Shown here: in pieces, positions 9,836-19,483 of the stretch | Numbering within the stretch: the first letter of the stretch is position 1 | How the letters are laid out: each line of letters starts with the position of its first letter | Assembly (NCBI RefSeq): GCF_015330125.1 | Contig: NZ_JADDXR010000002.1 | Span: 558,001-622,000 of the forward strand | Source: Zobellia nedashkovskayae | Lineage (GTDB): Bacteria > Bacteroidota > Bacteroidia > Flavobacteriales > Flavobacteriaceae | Direction of reading: 5' to 3' | Length of the DNA stretch: 64,000 nt | Translations under genes and position numbers: made by a program | Notes under the pieces: model-generated | Told to the model about the DNA's origin: nothing | Databases searched by the model: none | Seen by the model: the letters and a program-made list of their open reading frames with translations, nothing else

Positions 9836-10193
9836 GTCACAATATATTACATCCATAATGTACCTAATTACTTAATGTTAAGCTTCTTTTTTCAACAGAA
9901 ATTACTGTTGAATTACCTGCAAGTATATATTAAAAGAGCTTTTATCTTTTAGTATATAAAAATCTCAATTTTGCTATCCTATATAATTCAGCACACATAA
10001 TCAGTATAAGTTAATAAATTCGATTTTATTTAATTCTGAAGCTACAAAATGTGTTTTTTTTGTAATAAATAGACAGAAAAATACAATTATATCACGCACA
10101 AAAACTATGCACGCATAATTTAAAGTTAAAAAAAATAGGATTCTTAACATTAATTTAAGACTTTTATAGGCAACTAATTCAAACATTAATAAA
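9836..10193. other. Upstream region of the second SusC/SusD operon
   Basis: This non-coding, very AT-rich stretch lies between the rhomboid remnant and the susC start. It should hold the promoter and control sites of the pair. I see a spaced inverted repeat at 9891-9912 but no convincing TAnnTTTG box at the usual distance from the start, and no gene. Confidence 0.5.
9891..9912. repeat. Spaced inverted repeat, possible operator
   Basis: TTCAACAG (9891-9898) and CTGTTGAA (9905-9912) are perfect inverted 8-mers separated by 6 bases. No T-run follows on the plus strand, so it is more like a dimeric regulator site than a terminator for rlmB, although a T-run does follow it on the minus strand. 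It lies 282 bases before the susC start. Confidence 0.4.
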
Positions 10194-13100
10194 ATGAAAG
10201 TAAAATTAAGAGGACTATTAACCCTTTTTCTGGCTTTAATAGTGCAAATCACTTTTGCACAAAACAAATCGATTACCGGTGCGGTGTCAGATGAAAGTGG
10301 TTTGCCGTTACCAGGGGTCAACATTGTTGTTCAAGGAACAACCACCGGTACCCAAACAGATTTTGACGGAAAATATATTATTTCCGCCAGCGAAGGTCAA
10401 TCATTGATTTTTTCCTATCTAGGTTACAAAAACGAGACTGTTTCCATTACAACTTCAAGCACTATCAATCTTCAAATGACAGAAGATGCACAGGCTTTGC
10501 AAGAAGTTGTTGTTACCGCACAAGGAATTAAATCCAATCCAAGATCTTTAAGTTATGCTGTTCAAAGCGTAGATTCTGACGAAATAACAAAAGCTAGGGA
10601 AACTAATTTAGTTTCTGCTTTAAGTTCAAAGGCTGCGGGTGTACAAGTTACCACTTCTTCAGGTTCTGTAGGAGCTTCTGCAAACATTAGAATTAGAGGT
10701 AATACTTCTATTACACGTTCTAACTCACCATTATTTATAGTAGATGGTGTACCAATTGACAACTCATCTTTTGCGGAGGATCCAACGGATTCTTTTAACA
10801 ATTCTGCGACAGGTGGTAGTGATTTCTCGAATCGTGCCATTGATATCAACTCAAATGATATTGAATCAGTAAACATTCTTAAGGGAATTGCAGCTCAAAC
10901 CTTATACGGACTGCGAGCAGCCAATGGCGTAGTTTTGATAACCACAAAAAAAGGTAAGGCCGGTAAAACAAGGTTTACATTAAGTACTTCTACAACCTTA
11001 TCTAGCTACAACAAAGTTCCTGCGTTACAACAGGTATATTCTCAAGGTAGGCATAATGAAGATGGTTCGGGCTTGGAATACAGAGGCCCTGAAACGTTTG
11101 AAGGTGATACTTGGGGACCCAAAATTTCAGATTTGGAATTTGATGGAGATTCTTCGTACCCATTTGATAGAGGTGGGCGCTTAGTTCCGGCGGGAACTGG
11201 AAACGGCGTAGCAGCAAGAGCCTATGATCAATATGACTTTTTCAAAACTGGAGATGCTACTGATATTAATTTGTCCGCAAGTGGTGGAAATGAAATTGTC
11301 AATTATCGTGCCTCGGTTGGTAGATTAAAACAAAACGGAATTTCACCAAATGAAGAATTTTTACGAAAAACGTTCAGATTAGACCTTGGAGCAAAATTGA
11401 GCGAAAAATTGAGATTGGATGCATCAGGGCAATACACCAACTCTGGTGGTACCAGAGTTCAAAGAGGATCCAATATTTCTGGTATAATGCTTGGATTAGT
11501 AAGGTCTAGTCCAACTTTTGACAATGGAAATGGTCTTACGGGACAAGCTGCAGCAGATAGTGAAGCCACTTATTACTATGACATTCCTGGATCAGAATTG
11601 CCAGGTCAAAGAAGTTATAGAGACGGAATTTATAACAACCCTTATTTTACGGTTGCTAAAAACTCCAATAAAGATGATGTTAATAGAACCATTGGTAAAA
11701 TGGGACTTACTTATGATTTAAGTGATGCCATAAGTTTTAAATCATCGGCTTCCATTGACCGTTATACAGATACCAGAAAAATTGGTTTTGATGTACTAGA
11801 TGCCAACTTTGGATCCGGTAGGATATTAAACGATGTTATCGCAAACCAAGATATAAACTGGAACTTCTTGATGAGTTTAAACCATGATTTTAGTGAAAAA
11901 CTTGGGATTACCTCTAGTATTGGATATGATGGATATTATACTAAATTCAATAGGCAAACTGTCATTGGTGATGGAATGACAATTCCTGGTTTCTTTAATT
12001 TAAGTAATGTTGAAACCACTCAAGCCTCTGAAAATTCTAGCGCTAAGAAGCTAATCGGGGCATTCGCCACTGCTACGTTGAGCTATAACAATATGTTATT
12101 CATAACCCCATCTTTCCGTAATGACTGGTCATCTACATTACCTGTAGATAGTAACACATTTCAATCGTACTCTATAGGTGGTAGTTTTGTTTTTAGTGAA
12201 CTACTTAATCAAGATTCCTTTATAAACTATGGTAAGCTAAGGAGTTCTTGGGGTAAATCAGGTAATGATGCACCTGTATATGCAACCACAACAAATTTTA
12301 ATGGAACCCTAGTTGGCGGAGACGGATTTATTCAGAGTACTACATTTCCGGCGTATGATGCAACCTCTTTTGAAAGATCCTCAAGAGCTGGAAATCCTGA
12401 TTTAAAACCAGAAGAAACAACTGAATTTGAGATAGGTATAGAGTTATCCATGCTTAAGAGCCGTTTAAAATTCGACTTCTCTTATTATGATAAAGAAACT
12501 ACAGACCAAATAATTCCGGTGGACGCTGCTCCATCATCCGGTTTTTTAGATCGCTTTGACAATGCGGGAGTTGTTTCTAATACAGGTTATGAAGTAAGTC
12601 TAGGTGGTTCTCCAATAAGAACAGAAGATTTTTCTTGGGATGTTAATGTAAACTGGACTACTTACGAGAACGTAGTTGAAGAACTGACCGAAGGTGTAGA
12701 AAATATACTGTTAACAGGTTTTACTAGTACCAGTTCCCGTGCAGTCGTTGGCGAATCTTATGGTGTTATATTTGGTTCACGATATCTAAGAAATGATGCC
12801 GGTGAAGTGTTGATAGATGACAATGGATATGCTTTGCAAGATCCTGAAGACGGTGTTGTAGGGGACCCAATTCCTGATTGGATAGCAGGTATCAGCAACT
12901 CTTTTAGATACAAAGGTCTTGGTCTATCTGTCTTGTTTGACATTAGAGAAGGCGGAGATGTGTGGTGTGGAACTTGTGGAATTCTAGACTATTTTGGTAC
13001 TTCCGAAGCAACTTTGGTTAGAGACCAGACCACTGTTATTCCAGGCGTTGTACAATCAACTGGTGCTGTTAATACACAAGTAATTCCTTATTCAGATTCT

Positions 13101-13415
13101 TCAGTTAGTGAGAACAATAATCTTTGGAGAAGATACGGTTTTGGAGGGCTTTCAGAACCGAATATACATGATGCATCTTGGATACGTTTACGCGAGATAA
13201 CATTGTCGTATGATTTTCCAGACAAATGGCTTGAAGGCACTTTTATAGATGGCATATCTCTCTCAGGGTACGGTAGAAACCTGTGGTTAAGCACGGATTA
13301 CCCAGGTATTGACCCTGAGACAAACTTAACCGGTGACACCAATGGTATAGGCTTGGATTACTTTAATCAGCCCAATACAAAAAGTTACGGCCTTAATGTA
13401 AAATTAAACTTTTAA
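10194..13415 (+). CDS. SusC/RagA-type TonB-dependent outer-membrane receptor
   Basis: 1073 residues, complete. The signal peptide ends near residue 22 (ITFA/Q). Residues about 26-95 are a CarboxypepD_reg-like domain (ITGAVSDESGLPLPGVNIVV, TDFDGKYIISA, FSYLGYKNETV). The linker LQEVVVTAQG (102-111) resembles a TonB box. A plug domain follows (IRIRGNTSI, PLFIVDGVPIDN, VNILKGIAAQTLYGLRAANG), then a barrel ending YGLNVKLNF. It imports an unknown ligand together with the SusD encoded 4 bases downstream. Within the barrel the segment GDVWCGTCGILDYFGTSEAT is common in SusC proteins. The pair is flanked by two copies of a rhomboid gene end, suggesting it arrived as a unit. Confidence 0.95.
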   Translation: MKVKLRGLLTLFLALIVQITFAQNKSITGAVSDESGLPLPGVNIVVQGTTTGTQTDFDGKYIISASEGQSLIFSYLGYKNETVSITTSSTINLQMTEDAQALQEVVVTAQGIKSNPRSLSYAVQSVDSDEITKARETNLVSALSSKAAGVQVTTSSGSVGASANIRIRGNTSITRSNSPLFIVDGVPIDNSSFAEDPTDSFNNSATGGSDFSNRAIDINSNDIESVNILKGIAAQTLYGLRAANGVVLITTKKGKAGKTRFTLSTSTTLSSYNKVPALQQVYSQGRHNEDGSGLEYRGPETFEGDTWGPKISDLEFDGDSSYPFDRGGRLVPAGTGNGVAARAYDQYDFFKTGDATDINLSASGGNEIVNYRASVGRLKQNGISPNEEFLRKTFRLDLGAKLSEKLRLDASGQYTNSGGTRVQRGSNISGIMLGLVRSSPTFDNGNGLTGQAAADSEATYYYDIPGSELPGQRSYRDGIYNNPYFTVAKNSNKDDVNRTIGKMGLTYDLSDAISFKSSASIDRYTDTRKIGFDVLDANFGSGRILNDVIANQDINWNFLMSLNHDFSEKLGITSSIGYDGYYTKFNRQTVIGDGMTIPGFFNLSNVETTQASENSSAKKLIGAFATATLSYNNMLFITPSFRNDWSSTLPVDSNTFQSYSIGGSFVFSELLNQDSFINYGKLRSSWGKSGNDAPVYATTTNFNGTLVGGDGFIQSTTFPAYDATSFERSSRAGNPDLKPEETTEFEIGIELSMLKSRLKFDFSYYDKETTDQIIPVDAAPSSGFLDRFDNAGVVSNTGYEVSLGGSPIRTEDFSWDVNVNWTTYENVVEELTEGVENILLTGFTSTSSRAVVGESYGVIFGSRYLRNDAGEVLIDDNGYALQDPEDGVVGDPIPDWIAGISNSFRYKGLGLSVLFDIREGGDVWCGTCGILDYFGTSEATLVRDQTTVIPGVVQSTGAVNTQVIPYSDSSVSENNNLWRRYGFGGLSEPNIHDASWIRLREITLSYDFPDKWLEGTFIDGISLSGYGRNLWLSTDYPGIDPETNLTGDTNGIGLDYFNQPNTKSYGLNVKLNF

Positions 13416-13419
13416 GAAA

Positions 13420-14787
13420 ATGAAGACAATAAAATTAATACTTTGTACACTATTTTTAGGTCTATTTGCTTCATGTGAAATCACTGACTTAAATACCGAA
13501 CCTGATAGTCCTTCAGCAGAATCTATCAATGCAGGTGCTATATACCCTGGTATGATAACTCAAACCCATAGAAATTCAATGGCGTTAGGTGGAAGAATAG
13601 CTGGAATAATAACGCAACATTTTGATGGCCTAGATGCTCAACAAATTGCATATGCCCAATACAATATTGGAGAAAATGATTTAGACAATTTATGGGGCTC
13701 CGGTCTTTATGGAGCGGGTTCTATGAGGGATTGCTTTGTTATAATGCAAAACAATACCGGAGAGGTTAGTGCGTTGGCCAAATTATATATGGCCGCTAAT
13801 TTAGGGGCGACTACAAGTATGTGGGGAAATGTACCTTATACAGATGCGTTTCTAGGCGATGCCGGAAACTTAAACGCTACATACGATGACCAATCTGAGC
13901 TTTATGGTACGATTCAAACTCTACTAGATGAAGCTATTGCAGAAGGTGTTAATTCTGGCGTAGGGGCATTTATGGGAGCGGGGGCAACAGATGGTATCAA
14001 CTGGGAAGCTACTGCACATGCTCTGAAAGCACGTTATTATTTACACTTAACTTCTGTTAATGGCACCACCGCAGCGCAAAGTGCTCTTCTTGAAGCACAA
14101 CAAGCATTTGCCAGTACGGCCGAACAACCAGATTTTGTATTTAGTGCCCCGGCGCAAAATGCGAATCCGCTTGCACTTTTCGATAATGACAGACCTGGAA
14201 CTATAGGCTTTTCTAGTTCACTCAATACTCTAATGGCCGGAGACCCAAGATTACCTTTATATACTACAGACGGGTCAACTTTCGCTGGAGAGGAAGGTCT
14301 TTTCTGGGGGCAACTAGATTCTCCAACCCCACTTATTTCCTATTGGGAGGTGAAATTCATAGAGGCCGAAGCTATTATTAGAACTGCAGGATCAGATGCA
14401 GACGCCTTGGCCGCACTACAGGACGCAGTACTTTCTAATATGCTTTACATTGGTATAGATCAGGCTGACGCTGACGCCTATGTAAATGCATTAAGCCTTT
14501 CAGGTAGTGAAGCCGATAAAATAGAGACTATCATCGTAGAGAAATATAAATCTTTATACGGAAATGCCCCATTAGAAGTGTGGGTAGACTATCGTAGAAC
14601 AGGTTTTCCGGATTTGATTCCAAATCCAGATGCCGTTCCTGGTGTGAATCCTTCTGGAGTAATTCCAAGAAGGTTCTTATACCCTATCACTGAACGGACT
14701 ACTAATTTAATTAATTACGAAGCTGCTATTTCAGCTCAAGGCGGTCATTTATTAGACGATGACTTATGGGCTTTCCCAAGTAATTAG
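13420..14787 (+). CDS. SusD/RagB-family outer-membrane lipoprotein
   Basis: 455 residues with a lipobox at Cys19 (GLFASC). SusD-like_2 features are present: LAKLYMAANLGATTSMWGNV followed by PYTDAF, the ALKARYYLHL helix, and the end motif WVDYRRTGFPDL followed by PRRFLYPI. It is the binding lid for the SusC upstream (gap 4 bases) and ends at a strong hairpin terminator. It is only distantly similar to the first SusD in the window, so the two pairs probably handle different ligands rather than being a recent tandem duplication. Confidence 0.94.
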   Translation: MKTIKLILCTLFLGLFASCEITDLNTEPDSPSAESINAGAIYPGMITQTHRNSMALGGRIAGIITQHFDGLDAQQIAYAQYNIGENDLDNLWGSGLYGAGSMRDCFVIMQNNTGEVSALAKLYMAANLGATTSMWGNVPYTDAFLGDAGNLNATYDDQSELYGTIQTLLDEAIAEGVNSGVGAFMGAGATDGINWEATAHALKARYYLHLTSVNGTTAAQSALLEAQQAFASTAEQPDFVFSAPAQNANPLALFDNDRPGTIGFSSSLNTLMAGDPRLPLYTTDGSTFAGEEGLFWGQLDSPTPLISYWEVKFIEAEAIIRTAGSDADALAALQDAVLSNMLYIGIDQADADAYVNALSLSGSEADKIETIIVEKYKSLYGNAPLEVWVDYRRTGFPDLIPNPDAVPGVNPSGVIPRRFLYPITERTTNLINYEAAISAQGGHLLDDDLWAFPSN

Positions 14788-14808
14788 CACTAATTCTTAA
14801 AACAATTT

Positions 14809-14846
14809 AAAAGCCACCTTGATAAATTATCAAGGTGGCTTTTCTT
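14809..14846. terminator. Rho-independent terminator between susD and the convergent rhomboid gene
   Basis: A perfect 15-bp stem (14809-14823 with 14829-14843) has a 5-base AAATT loop, and the right arm ends in TTTT followed by CTTTATT. The left arm starts with AAAA, so the structure could serve both susD and the convergent rhomboid gene, which ends at 14921. Confidence 0.88.
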
Positions 14847-14920
14847 TATTTATAGTTAGTACAGAATAAAAATTCTAAACAGATTCAACCTTGAGTAATA
14901 CAATATGCGTTAACAAATTT

Positions 14921-15664
14921 CTACTCTACCACGTCATTATCTTTATTTTCTTTAAAGTGATATGTAATTTGAATTCCTTTGTCAGGAACAACTTCTTCGG
15001 GTGGTAATTCTATAAAATTTCCATTTTCATCAAACTGCCTTAAAAACGCATCTGCTTCTTCATCATAATCCTCTTTCTCCCAATCGTATTTTTTTACGGG
15101 CGGCACTTCGGTTTTCAACGTAAATGCTAACAGAAGTCCTCCAAGAAACCCTCCTAAATGCCCTTCCCAAGAAATTCCATCTTCAACGGGAAAAATATAC
15201 CAAAGCATACTTCCATAAATAAAAACTACAATTAAGGACAAGGCTACTAACCTATAGTGCTTAGTGAAAATTCCCTTAAAAAATATAAAACTTGCTAAAA
15301 GGTAGATAACACCACTGACACCTATATGATATGAAGGTCTACCCATTGCCCAAGTAAATAAACCGGAAATTAAAATACCTATTAAAAGTACCCTTAGCGC
15401 AATACTTCTATAGAAATAAAACAACGACGCGGTCAAAATGGCTAACGGAATAGTGTTATTATAGAGATGTTCTAGCGAACCATGAATAAACGGGCTAAAA
15501 ATAATGCCTTTTAAACCCGAAACTCGCTGTGGGTATATGCCGTAGTCATTTAGGTTGATTTTATAGCGCAATTCAACCCAAAACACCGCCCATATTGTAA
15601 TCACTGCCAACATAGGGGCAATAATGACACTATTGGTAAATTTAAAATAGGTGTTTTCAGACAT
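14921..15664 (-). CDS. Rhomboid-family intramembrane serine protease
   Basis: 247 residues from the ATG at 15664. A longer frame runs to 15733, but a -7-like box at 15671-15678 makes the shorter start more likely. Six or so hydrophobic segments are visible. The catalytic pair is clear: GVSG (Ser117 from this start) in one helix and the GHLGG motif (His169) in the last, with the HGSLEHLYNN loop earlier. A hydrophilic tail of about 55 acidic residues follows. Rhomboids cut transmembrane segments of other membrane proteins; the substrate is unknown. A diverged copy of its last 35 codons survives 5 kb away beside rlmB. Confidence 0.88.
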   Translation of the reverse strand: MSENTYFKFTNSVIIAPMLAVITIWAVFWVELRYKINLNDYGIYPQRVSGLKGIIFSPFIHGSLEHLYNNTIPLAILTASLFYFYRSIALRVLLIGILISGLFTWAMGRPSYHIGVSGVIYLLASFIFFKGIFTKHYRLVALSLIVVFIYGSMLWYIFPVEDGISWEGHLGGFLGGLLLAFTLKTEVPPVKKYDWEKEDYDEEADAFLRQFDENGNFIELPPEEVVPDKGIQITYHFKENKDNDVVE

Positions 15665-15670
15665 ACGTTG

Positions 15671-15678
15671 TAAAATTA
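15671..15678 (-). promoter_or_regulatory. -7-like promoter element of the rhomboid gene
   Basis: On the minus strand this reads TAATTTTA, one base off TAnnTTTG, and ends 6 bases before the ATG at 15664. It lies inside the longer possible frame, which argues for the shorter start. Confidence 0.45.
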
Positions 15679-15797
15679 GCAATAAGTTGGCCAACTGTAT
15701 CTCAACTGCTAAATAGTCATTTATTAATGACATTCATTCAACTTTCGAAAAAGTTAGTTTGCCTCTTTATAGAAACCATCTTCTAACAACTTTATTA

Positions 15798-15805
15798 TAC
15801 TTTTG
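15798..15805 (+). promoter_or_regulatory. -7 promoter element of rarA
   Basis: TACTTTTG fits TAnnTTTG exactly and ends 4 bases before the rarA ATG at 15810. It excludes the in-frame upstream codon at 15759 as the main start. Confidence 0.65.
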
Positions 15806-15809
15806 CACC

Positions 15810-17087
15810 ATGAACGAACCTTTAGCGGAACGCATTCGCCCTAAAACCTTAGAAGACTATATTAGCCAGAATCATTTGGTGGGTAAAGATGGCTCTTTAA
15901 CCAACCAAATTAAAAGAGGCATTATCCCTTCCCTTATACTATGGGGACCTCCTGGAACGGGCAAAACCACTTTGGCCAATATCATCGCAACAGAAAGTCA
16001 GCGCCCTTTTTATGTACTAAGCGCTATTAACAGCGGAGTTAAAGATATTCGTGAAGTAATAGAAAAGGCAAAGAAAAGTGGAGGGCTATTCACAGCAAAA
16101 AATCCAATTTTGTTCATTGATGAGATACACCGTTTTAGCAAATCGCAACAAGATTCGCTTTTAGCTGCTGTGGAGAAAGGTTGGGTTACATTGATTGGTG
16201 CTACTACGGAAAATCCCAGTTTTGAGGTCATACCCGCACTCCTTTCACGCTGTCAAGTTTATATTTTGAATGCCTTTGGAAAAAATGACTTAGAAAATCT
16301 TCTTAAAAGAGCAATTAAAGAGGACAAATACCTGAAATCAAAAAAAATAGATTTAAAAGAGACCGAAGCTCTTATGCGACTATCTGGTGGTGATGGTCGA
16401 AAATTGCTGAACATCTTTGAGCTCGTGGTAAATTCTGAACCCGGAGATACTATAGTAATTACTGACAAGCTCGTTATGAGCAAGGTTCAAAAGAATACGG
16501 TGCTCTATGATAAAACGGGGGAACAACACTACGATATTGTTTCAGCGTTTATAAAATCTATTCGTGGAAGCGACCCTAACGGTGCCGTTTATTGGTTAGC
16601 TAGAATGATCGAAGGTGGCGAGGATATAAAATTCATTGCCAGAAGGCTTCTTATCTCAGCTTCTGAAGATATTGGCCTTGCCAACCCTACTGCTTTGGTT
16701 ATTGCCAACAATGCTTTTCAAGCGGTTACTACAATAGGATATCCCGAGGCTAGTATAATTCTCAGCCAGTGTGCTGTGTACTTAGCTACAACGCCAAAAA
16801 GTAATGCCAGTTATATGGCAATTAAAAAGGCGCAGCAAAAAGTTAGAGAAACCGGAGACCTCTCCGTACCTCTACCCTTGCGAAATGCACCTACCAAATT
16901 AATGAAGGATTTAGGGTATGGCGCCGAATATCAATACGCCCATGATTACGAAAACAACTTTGTAAATGCAGAGTTTCTTCCGGAGGAAATATCGGGAACG
17001 CCATTTTATCAGCCCGGAAATAACTCCCGCGAAAATGCAATCAAAGAATTTTTAAAGAATAGATGGAAAGGTAAGTATGACCATTAA
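15810..17087 (+). CDS. rarA: Replication-associated recombination protein A (AAA+ ATPase)
   Basis: 425 residues from the ATG at 15810. The N-terminus [18 protein letters not shown] is the family start, and a -7 box ends just before it. Walker A is GPPGTGKT (46-53), Walker B is LFIDEIHRF (101-109), and the sensor-1 strand is [12 protein letters not shown]. The C-terminal half carries the MgsA-type oligomerisation domain ([20 protein letters not shown], then YWLARM). RarA/MgsA acts at stalled replication forks with SSB and the clamp loader. Its stop codon overlaps that of the convergent gene through a shared TTAA. Confidence 0.93.
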   Translation: MNEPLAERIRPKTLEDYISQNHLVGKDGSLTNQIKRGIIPSLILWGPPGTGKTTLANIIATESQRPFYVLSAINSGVKDIREVIEKAKKSGGLFTAKNPILFIDEIHRFSKSQQDSLLAAVEKGWVTLIGATTENPSFEVIPALLSRCQVYILNAFGKNDLENLLKRAIKEDKYLKSKKIDLKETEALMRLSGGDGRKLLNIFELVVNSEPGDTIVITDKLVMSKVQKNTVLYDKTGEQHYDIVSAFIKSIRGSDPNGAVYWLARMIEGGEDIKFIARRLLISASEDIGLANPTALVIANNAFQAVTTIGYPEASIILSQCAVYLATTPKSNASYMAIKKAQQKVRETGDLSVPLPLRNAPTKLMKDLGYGAEYQYAHDYENNFVNAEFLPEEISGTPFYQPGNNSRENAIKEFLKNRWKGKYDH

Positions 17088-17968
17088 AATTTAACGGTCA
17101 ATTCTTCTGTTTTCAGTTTTCCGTCAACATATTGCTCAAAAAACCATTTTCCGCCTTGCTCATAAACTACTCCGTTTTCACTATCGCCTTCGGCTATATA
17201 GTAATTTGGCAAAGAGGTCTTGAATATTTTTAATTGGATTTTAGGCGTACTATCTACCAACTGAAATCCATTTGGGATTTCTTGTGCGTAAAGTGCACCC
17301 TTAGCAGATTTTTCTGCTTTAATCACAACACTAGCTGCAGTTGGAACCGCAGGTGGCGCCTGAACAGAACTCTTTAAGTTAGAAGGCTTGGGTCTGTTAT
17401 CTTTATAACTTTGGTTTTCTCTAGTAGCTTCTTGTTGAACCATAGGCTGTTTGTTTTTTGGCTCATACGACTCTGGCTTTTCTTCTATCTGCTTTATATC
17501 GTTTTGCATGCTTACGGTTACGGGCTCAGTTTTATCGGCCTTACCATTATAACTATAACTAACAGTATTTAATGACTTAAAGGCATTTCTTAAAGCTTCT
17601 CCGTATGCTGACTTATAATCCTTCTCCTTACTCTTACCTACAGCTGTTGCATAAACTTCTTCTCCTTTACAATTCTCTAGGACAACACTTGTTTTAGTAG
17701 AAAACATTGACGAATCATCTATAAGACTTGCTGTTAACCCTAAACATCTATTGTTGTTTAATTCGCTAGGTAATTCATCCTCATAAACCGTTTGGAATCC
17801 TTCTTCGGTAAATAGATATTTAACCAAAGTACTAGTCTGGTATTGATTAACCTTTTTGAAGCCGTCAAACTTCTTAGGAATAACAATATATTTGTAATCA
17901 TTAAGTTGCTCTTGGGCCATACCAATTAGGCTTACCATGAAAAAACAGGTTAGGAATATATGCTTCAC
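17084..17968 (-). CDS. Secreted hypothetical protein
   Basis: 294 residues with a Sec signal ending near residue 18 (LIGMAQ). Residues 20-140 look globular (YKYIVIPKKFDGFKKVNQYQ; a cysteine pair in NRCLGL and ENCKGEE). A Lys/Pro/Gln-rich, low-complexity linker spans about 150-215. A C-terminal beta module contains NYYIAEGDSENGVVYEQGGK and WFFEQY. I do not recognise a characterised family; such proteins are common in Flavobacteriaceae. Downstream it meets rarA tail to tail. It is probably periplasmic or surface-associated, and its function is unknown. Confidence 0.7.
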   Translation of the reverse strand: MKHIFLTCFFMVSLIGMAQEQLNDYKYIVIPKKFDGFKKVNQYQTSTLVKYLFTEEGFQTVYEDELPSELNNNRCLGLTASLIDDSSMFSTKTSVVLENCKGEEVYATAVGKSKEKDYKSAYGEALRNAFKSLNTVSYSYNGKADKTEPVTVSMQNDIKQIEEKPESYEPKNKQPMVQQEATRENQSYKDNRPKPSNLKSSVQAPPAVPTAASVVIKAEKSAKGALYAQEIPNGFQLVDSTPKIQLKIFKTSLPNYYIAEGDSENGVVYEQGGKWFFEQYVDGKLKTEELTVKF

Positions 17969-18052
17969 AATCTTTGTATTTAATATTTGTAATTAGGAAG
18001 ATGAAAAAAGCGTGCCAAACCTTGAAGTTGTTCGTTAATTGGCATTACAATA

Positions 18053-19483
18053 TCATTTCTTGCCCCAAGATATGATATTTAATCCTAATTGAAAAGAAGC
18101 ATAATTACTATCTGCTAAATTGCCGTACGATAACAAATTATCGGCCATAGCATACATGTTTACGGGTCCAGCTTGTATGGAAACTCCTAAACCTACATTT
18201 GAATATGAAAACTTATCTATGGTATACGTAGTCTTAACACTCATGAAATTACCAAAGCGCCTTTGATAGAAACCGGTTAAAGCAACTTGCGGACCTCTTG
18301 GTCTATTTATAACATATAACTGCCCCCCGGCACTGTTTACATATTTGGCTCGTGCTCGGTTGCTTGAAGCATTTACACCACAGGCACAATTTGCCCTGTT
18401 ATCTACATGTTCTCCAAAATTATAACGTAAAGAGCTATATAATTTGGTAGGCCTAAAGGCTACATAGCTATTTGTGTTATCATTAAATGGCACAAAACCT
18501 TCTACATCATCAACAAGCTCCTGCCAAAAATCTTCATTAGGATCAGCTGCCGCATCTGGCAAAATAATTTCTATTCCCTCTATTGTAGCCTTCCCATTTA
18601 AAGTGTAGTTTTTTATATCCTTTGTATGGTAAATAAAACCTAAATCTAAAAGACTACCCGTAAAAACAAGTTGATCACTCAATTGGTACGTAAATCCAAG
18701 ATCAACCCCCACACCTAGATTTCCTCCAAAAAATGCTCTTTTAGTAATCGTACTCCCTAGCGTACCATCATCTGAGGCATCTTTTAAACCGTCGAGCCCA
18801 GAAGTCCGCAATTGCATGTCTGCCTCTATAGTACTGGAATAGATATTATTTACTCCTTCTTTGGTGATAAAAGTTCCTTGGTTCTTTGTTGAGTTGAAAT
18901 CGAAAATACTAGAGTAAATTTTACCTCTTACTCCTATGGTGAGTTCATTATCTATTTTTTTGTTTAGACCAATATGAAACACGTTCATCATCTCGCCTCT
19001 TGTTTTGAGGTGCCCTAAATCAAAAGCTTGATTAAGCTTGTCCGCATTACCTTCAAAAGCCAAAATGGCGTAGTCTTGAAACCAATAACCAATGGCATCT
19101 CCTTCAATATACATTCCTCCGGTATAGAAGTTATCAGGATTTTTTCCTCGGAAACCAAAATTTAGAATTTCAATTTGAAATGTACCGCTCAGCTCATCGC
19201 GCGCATTCATTCCATAAATTGCACGATCTCTAATCTTATCATTGATATCTAATCCATCGTTTGAAAAAATATCATTTACAGAAATCCCACTCAAACCAGC
19301 TTGAAGAGAAATGCCAGACAAAGGAGGCACACCTGCGTACCACTGAAAATCTGTATCAACACCGGGGTTAACCATGGCAGATTGAGGAATCTCAACAAAA
19401 TCATACAACAGCTGCTTGTTCTGTCCGAACATAGCAAAGCATGTCCAGAAAAGGACGACAGTAAGTATTTTGGGGATTCTCAT
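18053..19483 (-). CDS. DUF5723-family outer-membrane-barrel-like protein
   Basis: 476 residues with a signal peptide ending near residue 20 (AMFGQ). The body alternates short amphipathic strands (for example ELTIGVRGKIYSSIFDF, LGVGVDLGFTYQLSDQLVF, KTTYTIDKFSYSNVGLGVSI), as in outer-membrane barrels, and fits the Bacteroidota family DUF5723. NCACGV near residue 365 is a cysteine-containing loop. The gene overlaps the upstream lipoprotein gene by 4 bases, so the two are translationally coupled and likely act together in the envelope. No biochemical role is known to me. Confidence 0.75.
   Translation of the reverse strand: MRIPKILTVVLFWTCFAMFGQNKQLLYDFVEIPQSAMVNPGVDTDFQWYAGVPPLSGISLQAGLSGISVNDIFSNDGLDINDKIRDRAIYGMNARDELSGTFQIEILNFGFRGKNPDNFYTGGMYIEGDAIGYWFQDYAILAFEGNADKLNQAFDLGHLKTRGEMMNVFHIGLNKKIDNELTIGVRGKIYSSIFDFNSTKNQGTFITKEGVNNIYSSTIEADMQLRTSGLDGLKDASDDGTLGSTITKRAFFGGNLGVGVDLGFTYQLSDQLVFTGSLLDLGFIYHTKDIKNYTLNGKATIEGIEIILPDAAADPNEDFWQELVDDVEGFVPFNDNTNSYVAFRPTKLYSSLRYNFGEHVDNRANCACGVNASSNRARAKYVNSAGGQLYVINRPRGPQVALTGFYQRRFGNFMSVKTTYTIDKFSYSNVGLGVSIQAGPVNMYAMADNLLSYGNLADSNYASFQLGLNIISWGKK

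Noticed and set aside
10001..10324. Minus-strand reading frame in front of the second susC
   Set aside because: It runs antisense over the signal-peptide region, has no family features and uses low-complexity codons.
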